Shown one piece after another: positions 1 to 10,969 of a stretch of 64,000 bases of DNA. Both the position numbers and the translations under genes were made by a program. The stretch covers positions 248,001-312,000 of the forward strand of contig KV918789.1 of assembly GCA_002049455.2 (NCBI GenBank), written 5' to 3'. Under the pieces are notes generated by a model that searched no databases, had not been told where the DNA came from, and saw only the letters and a program-made list of their open reading frames with translations. Source of the DNA: Porphyra umbilicalis. Lineage: Eukaryota; Rhodophyta; Bangiophyceae; Bangiales; Bangiaceae. Each line of letters begins with the position of its first letter. Position 1 is the stretch's first letter.

Positions 1-1199
1 GTCCCGCACCGTATTCGATTTCATTGGCTGAATCAAGTGACATCACGATCCGATTGGACCACGTCACTCCGTCGGCTGGCCAGGGCACGGGCAGAGACGG
101 CCGGTGCGCTCGTAAGTTTTACAAACCAAGGCTAGTGGGGTGGTGCGGCCCGCTCGCCCCCACCCCCCTGGAACCGATCCCACAGTCGCATTGACTTGGT
201 ACGGTTTGCCTCGCAACCGAAACAGCCGTCCTCTCCCCCCCGCCCCCCCCCCGGCCCCACCGTCCCCCGCGCCCTATCGTCTGGCATTTTTCTGTCACTT
301 ACGGAGACGTAAGCTGGGCATTCTCTAGCAGATGCACCCCCCGGCTTTTTCTTGATCACAGCGGCCACTCTCTTGGGGCTGTTGCCGGTGGCTGTGGACG
401 AGCGCTGGCGCCTGACCCGACGCTCGGGCGTTCCTTATCGGACAGTCCGAGATGTGTTTCAATGCTTACGTGCTCAGCACCAACGTCCTCCCTTACTATT
501 TTACCTCCGCTTCGGTGCCATCCTGCCTTTGACGCAGTCCCCGTGCACGCCCGCCTTGTGGTCAGCCCACCTGTTCCCCTGCAGCCTTCTGCCTCGATCA
601 ATGCCCACCGCTGCTTAACCACCCTCCCTCTTTCCAAACCAGTCTCATCCACATCTGCGTGCTTTTTGCTCCCAATACGTGGCTTACCCTCCCCACCGCG
701 GACGCGCTCCAGCCTTTCCCAACCCCCCTCCCGTCTCGCCACACACCACATCCTACGCCCGTCCTTGTCAACAGATGCTCATCTCTGTACGAAAAGAACC
801 GATTGCGGCGGTGTCGGAGTAAAGATAGCCTTGTTCGATGCTGCAGGCGTAACCTGGACGACCAACAGACGACAATGCAGAGGCGCCCAACGCAAAGCGT
901 GAAAGTGAAAACAAACGAGAACATCCCCCAAGGACCACAACACAACAACAAAAAGCCGAAGGGGAAGAAGACTCCACACAGGCGAACCAAAGAGATGGAA
1001 GCAACAAAACGGCAAAGCAAGTCCACCAACGATGCCGCGGCCACAGGGCGGCGGGCCCAACTGCCAAAACCGACAAGCCAACACAGCCACACCGAACACA
1101 AAAAGGAGTAAAAGAGTCCACAGAACCTGACAAGTGACGAGGGAACCGCATGGGGGGGAAAGTCAAACATCCAGAACTGACCAGCTGGCCGCGACCAGG
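1..1199. other. No supported gene; GC-rich flank
   Basis: No recognisable domain, RNA gene or element was found here. The longest open frame (598-1353, minus) is a hydrophobic, Trp/Phe/Leu-rich translation with no family resemblance. Only its first ~45 residues look like the minus-strand translation of the 484-bp repeat that follows, which suggests a very diverged repeat edge rather than a gene. Confidence 0.4.
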
Positions 1200-3350
1200 A
1201 TCTGGCCGACACGCCCGCCGCCCACGCCGGCTTGTGACAGAACGTCGTTTGCAAATCGATCTGCCCTTGCTGATGCGCCGGCGTCTCCGGCGATTCGGCC
1301 CCTGATTCCTTCAGTGGCGCCACCAAAAACAAGAAAAGAACACGGGAAGCCACAGAAAAACGAGAAGTTGGCGCCGCATTGCGTTAGTGTCCGTGTGTCC
1401 GTGTTTCGCCGACTCCACCAAAGCCGCCGCACGTTGCGGGCGTCATGGCAGTTGCGCTGTGGTGCCCGCGCGGCACGCATCAGCGACGGCTGCCCTATGT
1501 CACCGGAGCCGTCGAAAGCGTGAACGCAACGCCAAAAAACAAAACGACGCACAACGCACCTGCACACAGGTACCGCGCACATCCCAGGACGGTCGCTGTG
1601 ACACCGCCCTACGACACAAGTAGGCCAAAACGTCTCCAATCGCCCATCCGATTGTCCAACCGCCTCCGCGGCCGACCCAATCACGCCGTCCGTCGTGCCA
1701 GGCTCCCGCCGCCGGCCCGCATGCAATATCCCGTTGCGCGCGGACCGGCGGCGAGCGCTTGCCGCGGATCCTGGCGTTTCCGCCCCTGCCAAGTTCAGTG
1801 GTGCCATCAGAAACACAAACACCATACAGGAAGGCACAGAAAAGCGGGGTTTGCATCCAAGGTGTGTTAGTGCCCGCGTTTCACGTATTCCCCGCGTACC
1901 CCCGCCACCGGCCACCACCGACGGTGATGCACGACGGCCTCCTCAAAGCGCCGGTGCGCACACAGCTGTCCCCTGGGCTACTGGCGCCATCCACACGCTC
2001 TCTGCCGTACCTCAGAATGCGAGCAAACACCACGCACGCGGCCTTCGCCACCGTCACCACGGCCGTACTGACGCCGCTGTCGCACCACTCTGCCGTCCCA
2101 CACAGCACACAAATCCCCTCACATGGCCTCTCCGACTGTCCAATCGCCACCGCGGCCGGCCCAATCACGCCGTCCGTCGTGCCAGGCTCCCGCCGCCGGC
2201 CCGCATGCAACATCCCGTTGCGCGCGGACCGGCGGCGAGCGCTTGCCGCGGATCCTGGCGTTTCCGCCCCTGCCAAGTTCAGTGGTGCCATCAGAATCAA
2301 AAATACCATACAGGAAGGCACAGAAAAGCGGGGTTTGCATCCAAGGTGTGTTAGTGCCCGCGTTTCACGTATTCCCCGCGTACCCCCGCCACCGGCCACC
2401 ACCGACGGTGATGCGCGACGGCCTCCTCAAAGCGCCGGTGCGCACACAGCCGTCCCCTGAGCTACTGGCGCCATCCACACGCTCTCTGCCGTACCCCAGA
2501 ATGCGAGCACACACCACGCACGCGGCCTTCGCCACCGTCACCACGGCCGTACTGACGCCGCTGTCGCACCACTCTGCCGTCCCACACAGCACACAACTCC
2601 CCTCACATGGCCTCTCCGACTGTCCAACCGCCACCGCGGCCGGCCCAATCACGCCGTCCGTCGTGCCAGGCTCCCACCGCCGGCCCGCATGCAACATCCC
2701 GTTGCGCACGGACCGGCGGTGAGCGCTTGCCGCGGATCCTGGCGTTTCCGCCCCTGCCAAGTTCAGTGGTGCCATCAGAAACACAAATACCATACAGGAA
2801 GGCACAGAAAAGCGGGGTTTGCATCCAAGGTGTGTTAGTGCCCGCGTTTCACGTATTCCCCGCGTACCCCCGCCACCGGCCACCACCGACGGTGATGCGC
2901 GACGGCCTCCTCAAAGCGCCGGTGCGCACACAGCCGTCCCCTGAGCTACTGGCGCCATCCGCACGCTCTCTGCCGTACCTCAGAATGCGAGCAAACACCA
3001 CGCACGCGGCCTTCGCCACCGTCACCACGGCCGTACTGACGCCGCTGTCGCACCACTCTGCCGTCCCACACAGCACACAAATCCCCTCACATGGCCTCTC
3101 CGACTGTCCAACCGCCACCGCGGCCGGCCCAATCACGCCGTCCGTCGTGCCAGGCTCCCGCCGCCGGCCCGCATGCAACATCCCGTTGCGCGCGGACCGG
3201 CGGCGAGCGCTTGCCGCGGATCGAGGCGTTTCCACCCCTGTCGAGTTCAGTGGTGCCATCAGAAACACAAATACCATACAGGAAGGCACAGGAAAGTGCG
3301 GGTCGTCACTCTGGAGAGTTAGTTTCTGCGTTTCGAGTACCCGTCGCTTG
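1200..3350. repeat. 484-bp tandem array, about 4.5 units
   Basis: The marker TTCAGTGG(T/C)GCC recurs at 1310, 1794, 2278, 2762 and 3246, always exactly 484 bp apart. The three central units are nearly identical. The first (around 1310) and the last (after about 3230) are clearly diverged, as expected when unequal exchange homogenises the middle of an array. Because 484 is not a multiple of three, no reading frame can run through consecutive units. The ~173-codon minus-strand frames that repeat with the unit are therefore probably not genes. Confidence 0.9.
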
Positions 3351-3610
3351 AGCGTATTCCTGAGATGAGGCATATGCAGGATAGGTTCCGTCAGTGGTTT
3401 TGCTGCTTGAGAGAACCCCCCTCAGGCATTGACGCGAGCTGGGGACCATTGCAGAGCACCTGTCACGTGGGCGTCACTGCGGTGTATCAGATGCTTCACC
3501 ACAGACGTCATGGGTCGTTGATGTATCAGAGGTAGAGTTAGTATGCGTTGCGTGTTTGTATTGTTTCAGGCACGGGGGATGTCTTGGACTACTCGTTCTC
3601 CTCTTTGGTG

Positions 3611-4741
3611 TCACAGGCAACGTACATTAAACAGCGTCTGGAGGCCTTCGTTCCCGCGGCGGATCTCGGTGACAAACTGCGTCAGCGCCGCTCGGATTGA
3701 AACGGTCTTGAGGTCGGCGCTGTCGGCGCACTCCATCAGGGTGGCCACAAGAGCAGAGGTCTCGAGCGACTCGGCGGTTAGAGCTTGACCGTAGAAGTGG
3801 TGAGGGGCACAGAAAAACGCGTTAAGAGTGTCCATCACTTGCAACGCGAGCTCAACGTCCGATATATGTGCAAACTTCAGCCCAGCAGTGCGAAGCTGAG
3901 CACCAGAGCGAATAGAGTAGGGGTTCTCTGACCCGTAGATCTCAACGTTAGCACCAGTGCGCCTCGCTTGCACCCCAACAGTCCGCAAAACGTCGCTCAA
4001 GCTCTTTCGCTTAGCCGGGGTGTACTTCGGCTGCTGCATTGACCGAAACGTTCGGTCAAGGGTGCCAAGGGCTGCCGCTCGCGCCTCTTCGACGGTGCTA
4101 GCCCCGCCAAATGCTGGGACAACGGGGGGCTCCGGTACAGCGCGATCACCGTGGCGCACGCGATCCGCCGCAAGGGCGCCCGCAAGTCGGGCAGCCCCAG
4201 GATTCGCACCGGCGTCCAGCGCGGCCGCGACTGCAGCATCTGCATCTCTGGTCCGTGGCTGAGCTGCCGCGCCGCCTAATCCCGCGTCGTCGACTATCGT
4301 TGATCTGGCAACGTGGGACGCCACGTGCGACTCCCGCCCAGAATCGCCAGCCGTCGCGATCAGAGACTGCTTGGCGCGAGCCCGCTTCTCTTTCAATTGG
4401 CGAGGCGTAAGCTCCCGGGCATCGATGATCACTTGGAGTCGGGTGTGCATTGCAGCGATATCATGCATTTCGCACACGAACTTGGCCTCACGCCCCTTGG
4501 GAATCACGCACGACTGCATGTCCTCTGTGTGGCCTGGGATCTTGCACGTCATGCATGCCACAGGGCACACCGCGCACGTTGTCTGCCCACAACGGGTGAC
4601 ACACTGATAACAAGGATCTTGCACCAGTGGGCAGGTCGAAACCATATGACCCTGCATCCTGCATGCGCTGCAACGTCTGACACGAACTGATGCTGGAAGT
4701 CCAATACGGGGGAAATATCGGTAGCGAGCAGTTCGTGGCAT
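3611..4741 (-). CDS. CCHC zinc-knuckle protein, unknown
   Basis: An intact 376-codon frame starts at the first ATG after an in-frame stop (4790-4792). Residues ~23-85 are Cys-rich. They hold a canonical CCHC knuckle, CSACRMQGHMVSTC (C-x2-C-x4-H-x4-C), then a CxxC-rich stretch, then a second knuckle-like unit CMTCKIPGH with a longer spacing to its last Cys. A basic Gln/Lys/Arg segment follows, then an Ala/Gly/Asp-rich linker and a C-terminal half that looks globular and helical. CCHC knuckles bind single-stranded nucleic acid, so this could be a retroelement gag/ORF1 protein or a host RNA-binding protein. No protease or polymerase is adjacent, and knuckles at the N-terminus are unusual for gag. 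The specific role is unknown. Confidence 0.55.
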   Translation of the reverse strand: MPRTARYRYFPRIGLPASVRVRRCSACRMQGHMVSTCPLVQDPCYQCVTRCGQTTCAVCPVACMTCKIPGHTEDMQSCVIPKGREAKFVCEMHDIAAMHTRLQVIIDARELTPRQLKEKRARAKQSLIATAGDSGRESHVASHVARSTIVDDAGLGGAAAQPRTRDADAAVAAALDAGANPGAARLAGALAADRVRHGDRAVPEPPVVPAFGGASTVEEARAAALGTLDRTFRSMQQPKYTPAKRKSLSDVLRTVGVQARRTGANVEIYGSENPYSIRSGAQLRTAGLKFAHISDVELALQVMDTLNAFFCAPHHFYGQALTAESLETSALVATLMECADSADLKTVSIRAALTQFVTEIRRGNEGLQTLFNVRCL

Positions 4742-6219
4742 GCAGAACAGCGGTGTTAGAAATTTGATCGAGGTCTGTACGAACGCAACTCAACAGTTAT
4801 AGCCGCTACGAGCTGCCCCGAACCGCACGCACTGCAAACCAAATGCTATGAGCGTACTCGACGTCTGGGGCGCCCCGGTGGCATGAGCGCCGGCCGAGGC
4901 TCCAGATCCAGAAGGACCACCGGCCATGCTCGGCAGCCTTGATGACAAACAGGTTCCCTGTTGCTGAAGGCCTGGTGCTGGATGGCGACAGTGACAGACC
5001 ACACGTCGACGACGATGGTCGCGACGTCGACGGTGTGGAGAACGAATGTGGCCATGAGATCGGCGCCTCATGTGCCATAACTGTGACCACAACTACGCGG
5101 CAGGCCATGTAAATTGTGGACTTTGTCTTTGAAACAACGTTGGACTTTTCCTAATCTTTCAAGGAAATGTTTTCATCACCAACTAACAGTCAGTCCTAGT
5201 CCCAGGCCGGCAGGACAAAATTGGGGGACCAGCAATACATGGGCCACTCGCAGTGTGCCGTTGGCTGGACATTGCTTTGAGTTACCTGGACACACTTACT
5301 TCCTTTTGTTTAGAAAAGTAAGTCCAGGGTATCTTCGCGAACGCGCCCGCAGTGTCAACCTCAGTACTTCCAAGTGGGCAAAGTTATACCGAACTGTACA
5401 AGCCCCTGATGATATGACAGTCAAGCCACCGACCCGCATAAAAGACGCGCGTGGACGCGACGCGAGACGTACGGTTGCAAACCCCTGCTTCTCATTCGCG
5501 CCCCGCTTGCGCTGCGGCTACTCACGTGCGCTGCGCGGTCCGCTTGCCGGTCGGCTCCTTGGCCGCCCGCCGGCGGCGGCCCGGCCGCGTGCCAGGGAAG
5601 CAGCAGCCCATGGACACGCCTAGTTAAGGTGGCTCTTTTGGATTTGAAAGCTGCAACAGCTTTACACAAATTGTATCCAAGTCCTGCGAATCCTGTGTGC
5701 GCCTGGGAGGCTGTCACGGGCACTCGAGGTGGAAGTGACAAATTGCGCAGTCGTCTTGCTCGCCGGCACGCCGACCTGTTGCAAGATCGCCGCATTCGGG
5801 GTCCTTCGTCATCTCTGCCACTGCATGGGCACCCTCCCACCACCCCCTCCTCGTACACACCTGTACGGACGTGATACCTGGTTGGCCCAAAACCCTGGTG
5901 GAGCGGCGGTGCTCATGAGCCATGTTGTCCGGTGGCAGAGGACAGTAAGAGTGCTCTGAGCCACTTCTGCACGTTGTCAATTACCCGTGGGGCGTTTGAC
6001 GAGAACACATATTCCCCTGCGTCTGAGCGCACGGCTATGATCCCCACTCAGAGCTGGTTCGAACAGTGTGAAGAGTCCCCATGCAACCGATACTACCTTG
6101 GTCAGAAAACGACAGTGATGCCAACCACTCCCCACGAGCATTGACCGTGTGATTACGATCAAGATAATTCAGCAGTCACTTCGTGCAACACAAGAGCCTT
6201 GTTCGTGTGTTGCGCTCTC
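4742..6219. other. No supported gene
   Basis: Short frames only. A 100-codon minus frame (4806-5108) has an unremarkable Ser/Pro-rich start and no recognisable domain. A TATA-like string, ATAAAAG, lies near 5439 in a GC-rich stretch without a convincing downstream gene. Confidence 0.3.
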
Positions 6220-6453
6220 ATTGGTCCTTCGGGAGAAACAATCAGAAGCGGGTTTCGTGCCGCGAATGTCTCTCGTTCTTGTGTCGCACGTTCATTGGTC
6301 CCGACAGCTATTCCGCCACAGAGAGTGCTGTATATTCGGCTTTGGCCGACAGCCGTCTTTGCAGCCAATAGAACTTCTTCATTTGGAATCTGACCCAATG
6401 AGATGGCCATAATCCAAAAGAGCCGCTCAGGGGGGTCTTAACTAGGCGTGTGG
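5613..6453. repeat. Inverted repeat pair ~800 bp apart
   Basis: ACACGCCTAGTTAAG at 5614-5628 is matched on the opposite strand at 6437-6451. The adjacent GGCTCTTTTGGATT (5631-5644) is matched in inverted order near 6411-6425, with a slightly longer spacer. Outside these ~30 bp the arms do not match. It may be a decayed inverted-repeat element or a small inverted duplication. The right arm overlaps the 3' end of the cysteine-rich frame on the minus strand. Confidence 0.4.
6220..6399. promoter_or_regulatory. Cluster of four CCAAT boxes
   Basis: ATTGG occurs at 6220-6224 and 6294-6298, and CCAAT at 6365-6369 and 6395-6399, in a locally AT-richer stretch. The spacing and mixed orientation resemble NF-Y-type promoter sites. 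No gene with a start close by was recognised, and the cysteine-rich gene ends here, so the target is unknown. Confidence 0.3.
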
Positions 6454-7364
6454 AGCTCGGGCGGCGCCCCGGCACGCGGCACTTGCGGCAGCACTTGTTG
6501 CGGCGCCACCACTCCTGGTGCTCCATGCAACACTGCGCGGGGGTGCCCCACAGCTGACACGCGGTGAGGCGCACCTTGCCCCGCCCCGCCCGCCCGGGCG
6601 TCGGGCACTCGAGCACCTCGCACTTGGTGTACGTCGCGCCGTCCCAGCTGCCGCACCGGCCTGCCACCTCCACTCCCACCCGCACCGGCCCCGTTGCGGG
6701 CAGCGACGCCGCCGGCGGAGCGGCCGCGGCGGCGGCCGCCCGGGCGGGCGCGCACGACTCGAAAACGCGCCGACACACGACGGTTAGGCGCGGGGGGGGG
6801 CGGGTCCCCCCAAAGACGCCCCCCGGCAGGGCGCCCTCGGCGCGCCCGTCGGTGGCGCGGAAGCAGCACTGAGAGCCTCCGTCGAGCGCGCGCCAATTGT
6901 ACGTGCACACCTCCCCCCAGCGCGTGTGTTCGACGCCGACGGGAGCGCAAAAGCCGAGCGACGGGTCGACGCAGCAGAGGTAGGTGACCGCGTCACCGCT
7001 CGCGCGGTAGGCGGCGGCGCAGGCGCGGACGTCAATGGTGGCGGCCGCGGGCCGGAGGGGGGGGGGGGCACGACCCGTCCGCGGCGTCGGTCGACGGGGG
7101 GGGTGGGGGGGGTGAAGCCGGGCGCGTTGGCCCCCGGGGGAGGGCGGCCGAAGGGAGCGGGGCTGCGCGTCGCCCGGGCGGGCGCAAGGCGACGGCAGGA
7201 GGTGGGAGAGCGTTGAAGACGTACGGCTGAGCGACGCCGGCGGCTGGCGGTTGGGGGCCCGCAGCGGCCGACGCCAGCGGGGGGTTGGCCACCAGGGCAA
7301 CGAGGAGGGTGGCGAGGGACGCCCACACGCCCCGACGGAGAGGGGAGGGAAAGACGCGTGCCAT
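6308..7364 (-). CDS. Secreted Cys-rich protein, frame broken in G run
   Basis: The ATG at 7364-7362 opens a classic signal peptide: basic MARVFPSPLRRG, then a hydrophobic core WASLATLLVALVANPPLASA with a likely Ala-x-Ala cleavage site. A Pro/Ala-rich linker follows and this frame stops at 7032. The continuing frame, open to 6308, carries about 18 Cys, including CC pairs, a CCVDPSLGFC motif and a C-terminal NKCCRKC cluster. Both halves join if the 12-G run at 7057-7068 is one or two bases off, giving about 345 residues. The even Cys count and the leader suggest a disulfide-bonded extracellular or cell-wall protein. No known domain was recognised. The break may be a homopolymer sequencing error, true slippage, or a small intron. 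Confidence 0.5.
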
Positions 7365-9810
7365 GGCGAGCGGCGGCGGGCAGAGGGCGTCGGCGGTAGC
7401 GGATGGGGGACAGTCCTCTGCAACGGTGCCTGGGGGCTGCGGACGCAGGCGGGGAGGCGGATGTCGATGAGGAGCTACCGCCGTCTGATGCCTCCCGCCG
7501 ACGCCCGACCGCCTCTTGTAGCCGCTGCCGCGGCGGGGTGCCGCCCGGCAGGCCCACCAACGACCACCGACGGCACCCCAGCCAGCGCACACCGCGCGCG
7601 TCGGGGGCGGGTGCCTCACCACGCGGGCACCCGCGCGCGACGCCCCCCGCGACGTCCGCTGCTGCGCATCCCCCCCCGCGCCGCCGTCCCCCGCACGTGA
7701 CCGTCAGCCGCCATGCGCTGCTCGCGCGCCTACGTATCCCCCCCCCCCCCCCCGGCGATGACCTTCACCCTTCCCCGCCCCCCCTCACCCCCCCCCCAAC
7801 AGGTGTGCCACGGATCCCCCCACGGCGCCACCACCGTTTGGCCATCAACACGCGCCGCCGACAGTGGCGGACTGCCAGCGCGGGCACGTTGCGACGCCAC
7901 ACGGCGAGCGCCCCCCCCCCCCTCCCTTCCCCGCCTCTGTGGCGCGGACCGCGCGGCGCGTCGCGTCACCGCCCACGAAGCGCCCCGTGGCGCGCCGCGC
8001 GCCGCCGGGAGCAGCCGCACGCCGCCCGCCGTGCGCACGGCGGGGCGGGGCGGCGGCGACGCGCGCGCGGCCGCGGCGGCGGATCCCTCTGGCGGCGGCG
8101 GCGCCGCTGCCAGTAGGGGGTTTCACGTAACCTAGCGGCCACCCGTGGCAGTGCCGGAGCCGCCGCGCAACGGCCGCTGCCACGGTCGCACGCCGCGGCC
8201 GCTGCCCGACGTCTGCAGCGCGGCCGCCGCGGCAGGCGCCACCCGCCCGCGGCGGCCACCGTGGCAAGAGGCGACCGTGACGGTCGCCTCCCCCAGCGTC
8301 GATCGTCTGTGGCTGCGGCGGCGCGGGCCGCCGCCACGGGGGGGGGCCGCCACTCCCACCCGCGGGCGGTGGACATGGGGGTCGGCGTCCCCCCCCCCCC
8401 CAGCTTACCCCCCCCCCCCTGCCCCCCCGATCCTGCCACCCCCGCCTGCCCCCGCCACCCGCCACCGACCATCAACTGTCGGCAGCGCGGCGCGCCACGG
8501 CGCTGACACCGTCAGGGCGCCCCCCCCCCCCCCTTGCACGTGCGTGGCGGCGCGCAAGGGGCGCGCGGCCAGCCCGCGCCGGGCGCCGTGTGCGGCTGCC
8601 GTCCCCATCATGGCGGGTGACGGTCGCCAACGGGCGGTCGTGACCGCCCGCCCCCACGCGTGACGCAGAGGCTTGGTGCCGGCGGCGGCGCAGGGGCCGG
8701 CGCCACCGTGGCGCGGGCGGCCGACCGTGGCGGCGCCGCCAATGGGCCACCGTCGACGAGGTGGGTGCGTTGGGCGGGCCACGGGGGCACCGCCGCGGAC
8801 CTTGCGGGCCCGCGAGCACCGGTGCCGCCGGCGCGCCCGTGGCCGGGGCGCTGCCCCCACCGACGGTCGCCGCCTCGCGGCCGACCGAACTCGGCAACCA
8901 GGAGTCTGGTGAGCTTGGCAACTGGGAATCCTATTGGCTAATCAAATGTGATTGAGTCTCAGGCCATGAAACTCGCCGTCCGGGGTTGCAGGATCCAATT
9001 CCCTGGCCTTTAGGACAGGGTGCTCTCAAAGTGTAGTGATGCACACATATACTTAGATCACGGGACTTGCTCTCCGTTTCAGAGGTGGCAGTCTGCATTC
9101 GTGTACTCCGGGATCTGAGAGCGTGTCAGCGTTGGAAGGGTCGCGATGACGCTAAAAGCTAATAGAGTTAAGTGGCTGAGAAGGACTGTCCTGCCACAGG
9201 GGTCACAGGGCGCCTGCCCCCCTGCCCCCCCCACCGCCCCGAGTTGCGCGCGGCGACAGCGCGCGGCGACTTCCGGGGTTCGACCCACCCACGATGACCC
9301 GCGCGTGATCGTGCCTGCGCGCCAGCTTCTGTAGCGGCGCCTCGTCGGCATTTTCTGACGCCATCGAGCGGCGCGGTTTGAGGCGCCCCGTCACGCAGCG
9401 GTCGGTCCCACCCGCCCGCCCGTGCGCCGTGTCGGCCGGCCCGCCCGCCGTGCGCAGGTGCGCTGCGCGGCGGAGTGACGGCCCCTCTGGTGGGCGTCGC
9501 GCGACGCCGGCGGGCCGCCGCCGCTGTCGTGGCGGCGGCGGCACCCCTTTCCTCGCCCCGCGCGCCCCCCGCCACGGCAATGTGGCTGTACGTGCCCCCG
9601 TGCGCGCTCGCGGCCATGGAGCGGGCCGGCGGGCCCCGTGTCGATGCGTCGCCGAGCGCGCCACCGCCCTGAAGGCCAGGGTATTGCACGCACGTGCCTG
9701 GAATTTTGAACGTGACCGTGTCTGTGCCAAGCCCTTGGAGCAAACCCTGCAACGTCGGCCCCAAGTCACATTTGCGAAACGTGGCGCAACGTGGCGCAAA
9801 CGTGTCTCAT
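7365..9810. other. GC-rich low-complexity region, no gene
   Basis: Long poly-C runs (for example 7737-7753 and 8389-8420) and CGG/CCG-rich sequence keep all six frames open, so the many frames here carry no weight. 8890-9180 is less GC-rich but still shows nothing recognisable. No domain-like translation was seen on either strand. Confidence 0.4.
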
Positions 9811-9817
9811 TATTAAG

Positions 9818-9997
9818 GAAATGGGGCCGGAACGCTCCCGCATCAACGTCTCCGACCCCATTTAGGCATCATTTCGCCCAAATCAAATGACGTAAGTACA
9901 ACGCATATGTTGCTTTCAGAAATGGGGCCCGTGCCGGACCGAACCCATTCCCGACCGGAAATGAGGTCGGTCCGAAGCCGACCCCATTCTTCTATGC
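9818..9997. repeat. Clustered inverted repeats
   Basis: AAATGGGGCCGG near 9819 pairs with CCGACCCCATTT near 9851. A second pair, GAAATGGGG near 9920 and CCCCATTCTT near 9983, encloses a further CGGACCG/CGGTCCG inverted repeat. The related arms suggest two hairpins from one family, perhaps ends of a decayed fold-back element upstream of the Harbinger transposase. Confidence 0.35.
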
Positions 9998-10969
9998 TCT
10001 CTCATTGGTCGAACGATTCGAAATAGTATAGAAGATAGCACGCTTAAGCGAGCAACGTGTGGGCCCATGATCAGCCCCGGTTTTTCACAGTCATTCAGAA
10101 ACTAGAAATTGTCGATCTGGACCACTCCTCTCGAAAGCAGGTTCACGGCTCTCGCCAGATATTTTTGTCACGGCATGCACAGAGGGAAGCGCGTTGGATC
10201 TTTTTGCGCCTGCGTGGCTCCCACGCATCGCTCACAGAGCAATCTGAGAGGGGAGGGGCTGTCAACCCAGGTGAGCTGCGCCTGCGGAGGGCCTCTCTGG
10301 GAGCCCTCGTGGAGGGAGGTCGTTTCACGAGGGCGGCGCGGGCCGTCGACAGCGCCGCGTGGAGGGGCGAGATTGGGCCGGTCGCTGTGATACAGCTATT
10401 GGGGCGCCCTGACAGGAGCCTGAGGGGGTCCTGCAGCCTGAACGGTCGCGCCTGGATGGCGGGGGCCGAGATCGGCACCGTTTGAAGGGGGGTGGCCGCC
10501 CAGCCACCGTGCATCAGTGGCCGGGGGCGCCCGCACGAGCGCTGCCTGGGGGGGGTGGTGGCGGGGCATCCCGGCGTGCATCTGCAATGGGGGGGTGGCC
10601 TGGGGTGGCTGTCCGCAGTGATCGGCCGGACACGCCATTCACAGGACGGCACGGGCCGCCCGCTGATTGCCACCGCCGTCGTCACCCCCATCCCGCCGCC
10701 GCCGATTTTTGTCCACCCACCACACCCGTGAGCACGGCCGACGCGGCCCCTCCTCCATCGCGCCGGCCACGCGCTCTGCTCTCACGGCTGGGCTCCATCC
10801 CACTCCCCCCCCCTCCTCGATCTCGCTGGGCACGCGCGCTGCTCGCACCGCTCGTCCCCCCTCCTCCCCCCCTCCTCCATTTCCACGTCGCACCAGGCGC
10901 CCCTGCTGTTCTTCCCCATTCCCACCCCGCCCCCCACGAGGTCCGGTGGTGTGCGTCCCTGCTTTCCGT

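Noticed and set aside
1163-3373. A family of ~173-residue proteins encoded by the tandem array
   Set aside because: The frames merely repeat with the 484-bp unit, cross unit borders and shift phase each unit.
5421-5858. A 145-residue minus-strand protein
   Set aside because: Arg/Ala-rich composition, no domain, and overlapping open frames on both strands.
7403-8663. Several long open frames on both strands
   Set aside because: They arise from extreme GC and poly-C composition; all frames are open and none shows a domain.
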